A stretch of DNA of 64,000 bases from Chrysomallon squamiferum (Eukaryota; Mollusca; Gastropoda; Neomphalida; Peltospiridae): positions 15,275,963-15,339,962 of the forward strand of contig CM022675.1 of assembly GCA_012295275.1 (NCBI GenBank), written 5' to 3'. Positions 39,512 to 51,500 of the stretch are shown here, piece after piece (the first letter of the stretch is position 1; each line of letters begins with the position of its first letter). The position numbers and the translations under genes were made by a program. The notes beneath the pieces were generated by a model that worked only from the letters and a program-made list of their open reading frames with translations, had not been told where the DNA came from and made no database searches.

Positions 39512-42500
39512 GATAGTTATGAATCAGAATTAGCATACTTTACTTGTGAAAGTGGTTAATAAAAAGCCTAATAATAATAATAATGCTGATTTGATAATAT
39601 TGTTAGTAACAAGAGTGATCGTATTACAGCAGTACTGATATAGTAAAAACTTACACAGTCAGTTGTGACATAAAAGTGGTTCAGATCTGATGGTAAAAGA
39701 TGTAGCTCTTTAGTGTGCAAGTTTGTCTTCACCCTAATTTCTCTGAAACAAATAACAAAATCATGTATTTAATGATTGCAGAAAAAACACATTAATCTGA
39801 CAGAAAAAGATAATAATTTTTATAGTAAACAAACATTTGAATAAAAGTTCATCCTTAATTAGTTTTATGATACTTATTTAAAATTAAAACTCATATAGTT
39901 ATATACTGACACTTTATCTCAAGATATGAAATGTTAAGAAAGAATAATGAAAACAACAAAAATTTAAATTATAAAAATTGAAAATGTTTTATTCTAAACA
40001 AAAATCAGATAAGTCTACACATGATGGAGATAATTTAAATAGTATGATTTAAATTTATCACATTAAATAAATAAGTACATTTAGTATTCTTAGCTTCATA
40101 TAGTTGTCTAAACTAGTTTTGTTCTTACTTTCGTGGGTTTTCCAAAGTTATAGATGAACTTTTCAGAAGCTTTATTCGTCCACCTGGAGCCAAACCCAGA
40201 TCATGCACAGAACCAGCAGAATCTGGGTTGGCAATTTCAGCAACAACCTAAAATGATGAGAAATTAAACTGCTAGGTACCAATATTGTGCCTGCCTTCAA
40301 CTTTGTATTTTTAAAAACAAGTTTACCTAATTTTGAATCAGTGTTAAAGACTAAATAAATATTTGTTTAATGATATCCTGACAGATTTATTTAACATATG
40401 TTGTTATTATTACAGAACTTAGAAGTCATATTTACTCTACAATATAACCATTCTATATTATTTTAGAAACAAATACTAATTTATATGAATAGTTGCTGAA
40501 TCAGTTTGTCAGAAAATATTCTATTTCGTAACTTCAGTTTCTTGTATAATGAGAACACACTTGACATATTTCCACATGAAACAGAAAATCATATTTTTAT
40601 TTAATATTTTAACACACTACCAGGAAGACAGATATGTTGGCAACAAATAAATAAAAAAGTTTTATTGTAATTTTAACCATAAAACAAAATAACACTTATT
40701 TTAATTTACACTTAAATAAACAATATTTTTATTTTAATCTTACCCATAAATAAACAACACCATTTTCTTCTAATGAGGCTAACTGAAATGAAAGACCTGC
40801 ATTGGAATCTGAAATTTAAAATATTTAAAGGTATCACTGGATTTAAAAATATCATAAGAAATAACTTGCTTCAGGAATTATAAATCTGGTTTATTTCAAT
40901 TATGTAAAAATAATTATAACAACATAATCTATACACTATAAAGAACATGTTAATATAGAAGGTGGTTGTATTAACGAGATTATTTGTATTGTTTAAAGGT
41001 TTACATACAAACTAATGAAGATAACATTGATCACGAGATTCAGACAGAACAAGTTGACACCAAGGACAAATGGACTCCTGAAGATGTTGTAGATTGTGGA
41101 GGTTAGTAAATCTTCATCTGTATGGTTTAATATTTATTTAAATAACCAGTTAGTTAAAAACTACATTTGCAGGCTGGTGTTCATCTATTTGTCTCTCTGC
41201 ATTTGTTTGCCTGTTTCTCTATGAGCTATACATTTTTCAACATTGTTGCAGACATCAGTTACATTATGTTTCTGGTTGCTGCTGTTCTTTTACTGTTTAA
41301 ACTATGTTAAAAATATAATTAAAAATTTAATTATTGTAACCTAAGGATCATTATTTATACACAATAACAAATGTAATTATATGATTCAGTTGTTATACGA
41401 CAGATCTATTTCTATAATATATTTGGTATGTGTAAGTGTGACGGAACCTCATTAGTGCCTCTTTGCCAAACTTGTTTTTAATTGTAATTTTGTTTTCTGT
41501 GTAGTGAATTATTTAATATTCACAAAACCCTTATTTTTGTATGCCTATTTGAAGCAGAATGTCTGCTATATTTTATCTTAAGTATATTGTTATTTTACAG
41601 TAATATTTATTTAGCTATCTTGTATTATCATGTTTATAATTCATATTTTGGTAGTTCTTAAATGTTTACCTAATTAATGGCAGAAAATGGGGGTATATAC
41701 ACAAAAACTAAATAGCAGAGGGTATGCAGATGTATGGGCTATTTAGATGCTGTATTCTATAATTAGGGGAAGTTCCGTTATTTTATAAACTAAGAAACAC
41801 TGAGATTATCAAACTCAAAATAGGCATTAAAAGTTGCAAAGTAAATTCAGAAAGGCCATCTGCAGAGGTGTTTACTGAACGTCCGCGCGATGGTTATATA
41901 AGTAGTCGGCGCGCGTTTTGAACAAGATCGCTTTGAATGGTGCCCTGCTTGAGACATGTTGTCTGAGGTCTATCTGCACAAAACAAAGGATCACTCAGGC
42001 AATAGTAATTATGCTTTAATATTTCTTGTATGTAACATATATGTTGAGTGATTGAAGATAGGTAAATCTATTACTGTTGGATTTTTATTGTGTAGTACGT
42101 ACTTATGCTTAAAAACTAAGATAATGTATGTTAATAATTAAAAGATTAGTTAGAAAGATAAAGTAATCAACTGGGCTTAATTAGTTTAGTATTATCTATC
42201 AACGCTATTTGCTTTGACATTGTATTGTTCAAATCATTCGATTTAACTATATGTTACTCTTGAGGGTTAACTTATATATATATATAGAACAATTATCCAT
42301 ATTGAATTCTTGTTTGTGTTATTGTTCTCTAGTGGATACAGAATAGTCATTTAGTAGTTTAAGCTGTTTCAGATAATTAACACCTTGTCACGTGACACTA
42401 TAATAATCTGCTATCCTTTAGATGGGACAAGCCACATTTTAGGTATTAATACCACTAAGACTAGGCACCGTGACAGTAAGCATATTAAAAGCATTTGTAT

Positions 42501-45500
42501 ATAGTTTGTTTTCCTTTTTAAAAAATCTTCTTACCATTAATATCTTCCTTTTTGTGGGTACTGAAATTAAATAAATAACGTAATAACATTAAACAAAAGT
42601 TAAACCATTCCACAAAAATATTTTATTTCTGTATTGCAAATTTAATGTAAAGAAACTCATCTTCAAAACATACAACAAGGTGAAAACAGTAAAAAGGTGT
42701 AAACATTTTAAACACAAACCAGAATTAATTTCAATGTATTCAACCTGGCTGTTCAGAATGCTGCACCTAAATTTGATTTTTATTATTATTATTATTATTT
42801 TTTATTAATTAATGTGTTTTAATATATTTAACTAAAGTGAAAATGAGACTTCTGCAGATCTAAGCTAGGAGAATTGATAAATAAATATATTATACTCACC
42901 TAGTCAACACAGAGAATATTGGTACAATACAGTTTACAGGACTGTGGTGATTGTCACTGTCTGCAATGCCAGCTGTCAAAGAGAAAACAATACATTTTAT
43001 TTGTAACAAAGTCATATTCAGCAGTTGTTTGTTATCTGAAGACACTAAAGATTTTCAAAATTCAACCAAAGAAAAGTGGTCAGTTGAGGAAAACTTTTCT
43101 TTGGCTCAACTAAATACTGACTGTCCACTGTAATAACCACAAGCCTACTACAAATTTAACAAACCTTTAACTTTCATAAGAAAATTTACTTATAGGAAAT
43201 GTATCAAGAGAGAACTAGTGTTTATAATTAAAATGATTAAAACTAGTACATTAAGAGCTGTTACAAATCAGGATATCTGTGATGTCTAAGGTAATTATAC
43301 TTACTGTCAAAAACTACCAATTTTTTAAACCAAAAATGAAAAATTATTTTCAGCTTAGGATTTGGTTTCATTTATTATGTTGCCTTAAACTTAAAGCTCA
43401 TGCTAGCTACTGAGTAATGTACCAGAAATGGAAAAACAAAGAATGAAGATAGCTGATGCTATCATAAAAAAAAAAAAACAACAACTGAAAGGATAAAAAC
43501 TGTCCACCCAAAATACATCATCACACTAAAAAAACAATTTCAACTTTTTAATGCTTTTATTTTTTACTTCTCTTAACTGTTAAATAGTAATAATATTTAA
43601 ATATTTAAATAATTGTATTTTTTGTGGGATAATGTAATTCCACTTAATACACTGTTTTCTATCAGTAATGATATTCATGTTATGGTATACTGCTTTAAAA
43701 ATTATGTTTAGGAAAGAAATAGTTGATAAATCTGAGTTATTTTTGTATCAGAATTGTGAAAATAGGTCTAACGGGGACATAGAGTTTAGGATATAACAAC
43801 CTGTATTAAATGTAGGAAATCTAACAGGACCACATTCTGAAGACACAGACAAGTGCATTGAGGCAGCTTCTCTCAAGTCCCACACCACAACAGAGCCGTC
43901 AGTCTGAAATTTGTATTAAAACAACACTAAATTTAGCTGAGGTATTTAAAGATACCCATTAACAATAAATTTAATATTAAATAATTAGCATTTGATTAAA
44001 TTTATGGCATTTTAAATATTACCTATAAAAACTGAATTCTAATAACAAAATGTTTATGACATTTTCTATTTGCAACCTCAAAATATTAACTGTAGTAGAA
44101 ATATAAATTCAACAAGGATTTTACTTTTGTAATTTCCTTGTGAATAAAATTAGAACAACAATCATAGCCTAATAAATAATTTGTAGAACTATAATAATAA
44201 ACAAACAGATAACACACCATGCCTGAAAAGGCGAGGGTTGCTTTTGAAGGACTGAAACAACAGCAAATTGGCTGTGAATTACAACCCAGAATCCTGAAAA
44301 TATTAAATAAATATTAAAATTTCCATACAAACACAAACTACATAACACATCATCACAGATGTAAGTAAATTGTATTTGAAAGCTAGGAAGCAGTTCATTA
44401 AATTAATATTGTTTAACCTCTGAAGAAAATTTAAAATACAGTTTTAAAAAAATGAAAATATCTTATTAAATAATGAATGAACTAGTGAAATAAACTGGCA
44501 TTAAAGATCAGAAACATTAGTTTGTAGACAGTGCAAATTCTCATGTTATCCAAAACACAAACAAACAAACAATAATTTCAGTGATTTAATAAAACAATTT
44601 AAAAAATTAAAACAAATTTAATTTTTTTTTTTTATGAAATAAATTTCATTCAGTAAAGAACGATGAAACATGACTTTGCTTAGGAAGTGAAATTTCTCAA
44701 CCTTTTTATTTTCTTTATTAACAGAAAATTATAGAGGTATAGTTTTTATTCTCCATGGCAGCATTTTAGTAATTTACGTATCACTTACTTTTGTGGAGTT
44801 GATGGCTCAGCAACATTCCAGACACACAACAAACCATAATGACTTTGAGCAGTTTCTGTGCCATCCTGGCAAATATATAAATGTGTAAATAAATAAATAA
44901 ATATATATAAACAGGGTAAAGCAACTTTTCATCAGTTTTCAAACTTAAAGAATATATTGTAAATATTCTACTTTATTTTGTTTTTGCTCAGTGTTCTTGA
45001 AATATAATAATTATTCAAACTTGTAATTAATAAGAAAAAAAAGAAGTAAATAAACAAATAAATAAACACAAAAATATAAAAATATTTACTGGTGATGCAT
45101 TCAAATAATATGGCTAAGAAAGAGGCAACATGGTTTTGTTCCATTGTGAATTACAAAAAGGATACTTGTTATAATGTGAAGGAATTCACAAAAGAATACT
45201 TACTTTTTTTGGCATGCTGTGTAAAGTGAGAAGCATGTCTGGTTGGCTTACACAGAATGAAGCACAAACAACATGTCGACCTGGTCAGTTAAATACATAA
45301 AGTAAAAACAATTTTAAAACTATAATTGACTGAACAATAGATACATCTGTATTTAATTCATAAGGCTTCTGAATTTACAAAAAACATAGAGCTATTTATT
45401 ATTTATTTTCTTAAGTAAAGTCATCTTCATAGTTAGAGATAGCCCAATCAAAATTATTCAGAGGCTTTATGATCCAACTCTGAATAAGTAACAATGAATT

Positions 45501-48500
45501 GTGAGTGAAAAATAAAACCTTTTAAGAATTTGTTGACTCTGAGCTGTGAATATCCTACACTAAGCTTGAAATTGGACTCAGTGTTGTGTAAGTCTGTGTC
45601 TTTCTGTGACTCTAACTCTTCCTCCAATAGTATTCCTATGGTCTGAAAATACATTTTTACATATTAACAGCAACAAGAACAATAAATAAATAAATAAATT
45701 TATGACATATATAAATATATTTTACTTGAAGAGAAGATTTTTTAAGCTGACCTAACAGATATTAATTAATAATTTTTTCTCATCCAGCAATTTAATGACA
45801 TTGTATTAAAAATATAAACATCAGTATCATCACCTGACTTGTTCTCTCTAGAAACTTTGCTAATCTGGATATCTCTATAAACTTTCCACTGGAAAAGTCT
45901 TTCCTTGCATCTTCAATGTCATCTCCTAAACATACATAATTTACATAATATAAAAACATGAACAAAGAAACTGGTCATCCTACAGATTTATTTTATAACA
46001 GTGCTTTAAAATGAAATTTCTCCAAAACCCAACATTTGTAAGTAATTCTTTTTATTTATTTATTTGTTAATTGTTTGTATAATATCTTAATATGTAGACA
46101 GAAATAGATCAGAATGACAAGACAGATGAACACCTGACTGCCAATTTTCCAAATGTGTTTTGGCAGTGTAGTTTTTAAGTAATTGGTTATTTAACAAGAT
46201 ATTAAACCAAACAGATGAAGATTTACTAACCTCCACAATCTACAACATCTTCAGGAGGACTCTGAGTCCATTTGTCCTTGGTGTCAACTTGTTCTGTCTG
46301 AATCTCATGATCAATGTTATCTTCATTAGTTTGTATGTAAACCTTTAAACAATACAAATCATCACATGTTAACACAATCACCTGCTATGTTAACATGTTT
46401 TGTACATTACACAGATTATGTTAATGCTTTGTATATTACACAGATTATGTTAACATATTTTCTATATTAAAGATTATTTTAAAATATTTTCTATATTACA
46501 GATTATATTAACATATTTTCTATATTACACAGACAATGTTAACATATTTTCTATATTACAGATTATGTTAAAATATTTTCTATATTACACAGATTACATT
46601 AACATATTTTCTATATTACACAGATTACATTAACATATTTTCTATATTACAGATTATGTTAAAATATGTTCTATATTACACAGACTATGTTAACATATTT
46701 TCTATATTACCCAGATTATGTTAACATGTTTCCTGCATTTCATGGATTATAATAACTGTTGGTGAGTACATATAATAGAGGGAAATTGTGTTAACCTGTT
46801 TTGTATTTGATCTGCCAAAACTTCGAATATACAGTTCATACTCCCTGACAGGAGGCAGGTCAAACATGTCATACTGCACAAAGTCCAGTTCAACCATTGA
46901 GGCCAAATCCTCTGCTCGCTTTCTTGTCTTGCTTGCCATTTTATGTGTCAAAACTCGCTCCTTTGCAGACACAAAGTTTATAAAACTCATTCCTCTTGTG
47001 GCTTTAGAAGGCACCTCTTTAAATCTTTCATCAGAGAGTTCAGTCTCAAAAAGATTATAAAAAATAATAATTGTAAATTATTGTTGGTATAATTAAAATA
47101 AATATTATATTTTGTTAAAATTTATTTCACATTAATGTCAAAAAAATGTTGAAGATCAAAACTGCACTAGAACTACTTCCTTATCATTTAATTTTAGACA
47201 TTACTGTTCTTTGAGAACACAGCTAAGTGCTTTTCATTGATTTTGTGTGACAATTTTTCAAGGCAGGGCAGAAAGTGCTATCAATTATTGCAGTTATTAT
47301 AAAAATAATCTATCAGAAGAACAAAATTTGGCAGACTTCATATGTGATTTTCACGAATGCTGTTCTCTAAAATTATATTTTAGTATTTAATATATATATT
47401 ATGTTTTGTCAATGATTTTGAAACTAATAATAACAATAACAAATTTTCAGTTAACCATATACTGGGGAAAAATAACAATACTGAAATAACATATTAAACT
47501 GAAAAATGTTAATGTAAGTGTAATAACATTTTGAAGATGTATTTTTCAAAAGTGAGTTTGTAAATAGTTTTCATAGCAATCATGTGCAGTGACTAAATAA
47601 TTTTAAAATAACTACTATTACCGAGTCCGACCAGTTACTTCGATGAGACTCTGCTAAAAGTCTTGTGTTTTCATCATCCAGAGCTTTCAACACTTCATCC
47701 ATTTCACCATCCTAAAATATAACAAAAGTCATCAGATATATTTACACCATCCTAAAATGCAGAAAAATTATTAATCAAATTCTGATTTTTATGCTGATGT
47801 GAAAATTATTATGTAATTAATATTTTATCTTTAACAAGAAAACACAACTCCTAAGACAAAATTAGAGAAAATTAAAGTTTTATTATAAATATTGGTTAAA
47901 AAAAAACACATTATGGTTAAGTTTACACTTCATACTGGTTTGAACATGCACTAAAACATTATTTCAATGAATTTCATTCAAAACATATTGTTAAAGCAGA
48001 AATCTGCTTTATTTTTCATTTTAATTATTTACAGAATTACTAATTATTTACTAGTGTCTTGAAAACTTATATAAAATTAATTTAAATAAACATAGAAGGA
48101 ATAAGTACTGGCATTGATACTGTCATTGAAAACATACCAGACAAGACAGCAGATGTAATAAAATGGGGGAATTTGAACACAAAAGGCTTAAAAAATTAAA
48201 ATGTAAAGTGAACATTTGTCCTTTTGTTAGTTACATATTCACATAAAATTTGAGACCTTTATTTCTCATAAACAAACATATACATTTCAAAAGGGTCAAA
48301 ATTTAAATAGTTTCTTTTAAATTAACAATATAAAATTGACAAAGTAAGCTTTGGGCATCTTAGTTTCATGTACAATTCATATCACAAATTTTTATTTTTA
48401 TTTAGGTATAATAAGTACTGCTTACACACAAGTAAATATTGTTTATTGCAAGATGATTATTTGATATTAATAAAAAAATGTTTTTAATTATATCACTCTC

Positions 48501-51500
48501 ACTACACACAATTACATTTAATGATTTATATATAACTCAGAACAAAGCAGTTATTAGTTTATTATCCTAATGACTAGCTCTCTTACCACTTTATCTAGGA
48601 TATTTATTAACCCATTTGACCTCTAATGCAATAAATTGTAAAATAAACCATAATATTTCTGTTAATACAAATATATGATTAGAATGTCCAAAATATCTTA
48701 AATTAAATTAAACATTAACTTCCAACTTTAACAACACTGGTGCCAAATTTACACCAGTATGTATATACAAATACTGTTGGTGAAGATTAATACATGAGAA
48801 AGTGCGGTCTTTGCTGCCACATCACACAAATATTTACATTAAGATCTATGTAAGATCCCATCTTGCTTGCAGACTCATAATCAATGGCAGACCACCATAC
48901 CTGACACAAATATAGAAATAATTTTACACAGTCTGAGTTTTTGATGTACATACTATATACACTGATCAAATGCTAATAAAATTATTAACAACACACACCA
49001 CAATAAATACATCAAACCCTGGGTTGACTCAACTGTAACTAGAGAAAATGAGAACGATAAAGTAATAATAAAAACTAGTAATGTGATTTATGGAATGCTA
49101 CAAAAGAATAAAAGAAATAATAATTTAATTTTAAAACTAAAACTGTTAGTGAAGAGAGCTAGTCTCACATGAACTACTGTTAGGACAATTCTCAGACAAC
49201 AATAGTGTGTATATTCATCGGAAATAAAGTTAATGCATTCTAGGTACCTTTTTCTCAATGTCATCTTCATCATCCTCAAAATCATCTTCATAATCCTATT
49301 AAAATAAAAAATCTGATTAAATAAAAATAACAGCTTTTTATAAAATTAGCTGTTGATTACAAACAACTATGTACATATTCCACAACAATAAATACTAAAA
49401 ATAATAATTCTACATTGCTTGTCTGGATATGGTCTAATGTTATTGACAAATAATTAAAGATTAAGGATTTAATTTCAAAAACATGTAGGATTGATTGTGT
49501 AAGTTACTCACTTCAAAGTCATCTTCATAGTAAGGTTCCTCCTCATCTGGCTCAGAATCTGCTTCTTTCCTCTCTGCTGAGGCTTCCTTTTAAAATCAAA
49601 ATTTAGCAATAAGCTAACAGTGTAATAGACTTTCTACACTGGTCAGTAGTAATTCAGTTATGAGAAAGACACAAATATTTGTATGAAATATGAGCTTCCA
49701 AACAGAATTTCCACAGTGTTATTGGTATTAACTGATGTAGTGAATTACTGACCAGATACTTTGAAGCCCACAATAGTGTTCTTGTAAGAATATATAAACT
49801 ATATCTTGGATATGTTGGAAAACTTGGCCTTTAATATCCTAAAAGTATCATTAAGTATTTTAAGTGCTTTCTCAAAACAGATCTTAACAAAATATTGATG
49901 CTTTCTATTTCTAAAAGTGTTACCTTCAAAAAATTTAAACATATAATTAACTAGCACAGTCCTCAAACACATTTTATAATTACACAGCATTAATCCTATG
50001 TACTGAACAAAACCAAGACATTCCAAAACTGAAACAAATATGTATACCTGTTCAGAGTACTGCTTTCTACTTTCAAAGCTGAAAACAATAAAAATAAATA
50101 TTAAAGTACCTGAACAATCATTAATTTTTACAATTATTAAACGTTTAATTTAATCTCTATTATAAATATGTGAGGAATAGTGTCTTACTACACTTCTATA
50201 TTTTTCTGAAGTTTAATAATATTTCTTTTAATAATGTTTATTCTAACTTTTAAGAGATTAATAAAACTATAATGTTTTGGTACTGGTTTCTGTAATATTT
50301 ATTAAAATCTTTAATCAGTTCATCATCTCCCACATTGACTGACTACCAATCCATTTAATAAAAGGAAATGTTTAGCTTTTCAAATCTTTGAGGAAATAAA
50401 ATTTCTACAGCATTATTAGAAAAACAGGTTTACGCTTCATTATTCCATATGCATCTGTTTATTATTTTCATCTTACCTTCCATCTTTATCTCTGTTCTTG
50501 TATTTTTCTCTCTCTTCATCTCTGTGTTTATCCCGTTCTTTTTGTCCATCTTTCGCTCCTTCTCTGTGTTTATCTTGTTCCTTTCGATCATCCCTCTCCC
50601 TGTCTCGGTGTTTGTCTCTGTCTCTTCTTTCAACCCTCTCTCTATCTCGGTGTTTGTCTCTGTCTCTTCTTTCATCCCTCTCTCTATTCCGGTGTTTATC
50701 TTTTCGTTCATCCCTTTCTCTATCTCTATGTTTGTTTCTGTCTCTTTGCTCATCTTTCTGTCTATCTCGTTTTTCTTCTACTCCCTAATAAAATCCATTA
50801 ATTATTTATTATTAAAATTTTATGTTTTTCAAGAAAAATAGAATGCTCAAACCCTGAAAACTATTTTATTTGAAGTAACAGACTGGACAGAATAATATTT
50901 CTTTGCAGACAGTAAGAAGATAAACTGTTATCGAGTTAAATATTTAGTACACTGATTTAATAATAATTTGTTATTCATTTATAATTTGTATAAATTTTTA
51001 CTTTTACCTGATTACCATAACAATTTGATTTATAACTTTTACAAAATACGCCATTAATAAAGTTAGTAGTGTTTTGTTGTGTTACATTTTATTGCTCTTA
51101 GGCAAGAAAATTCTATGTTATATGTTGTTATAAGGTTACTTTTCAGCAAATGTGTATCTTAAATCATCTAATGCTGTGCGCTGAGAGATAAATAAACTGA
51201 ATTACATTTTCTTTTCTGTGTTTTGAGTCTCGTCTATGCCTGTCACCTCTTTCTGCTTCCTACATAGAAATGATAGAAAAAAATTGAAACAACAATAAAT
51301 AGAATGACTTAAAACAAACGAAACAAAATATAATAATAATTAAAAAAAAAAAAAAATTTAAGAAAAAGGATATACCAAAAAAATAAAAAAGGAACAAATA
51401 GAACTCATAGCAAACAACTTACGTTCTCTAAGTGACGAGTGTGGTCATGATTTCGTCGTTTTCTGTATTCGTCATCATCAGCTAGTTTTAATTTGTCATT

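Noticed and set aside
42919-43133. Plus-strand open frames opposite DYNC2I1 exon 22
   Set aside because: The minus strand here holds a conserved, correctly spliced exon.
46385-46730. Possible CRISPR-like array
   Set aside because: Units are head-to-tail without unique spacers, in a eukaryotic intron; it is a minisatellite.
50449-50841. 130-aa and 96-aa plus-strand open frames rich in Ser, Phe and Leu
   Set aside because: They are the complement of DYNC2I1 exon 9, whose charged repeat is the real coding strand.
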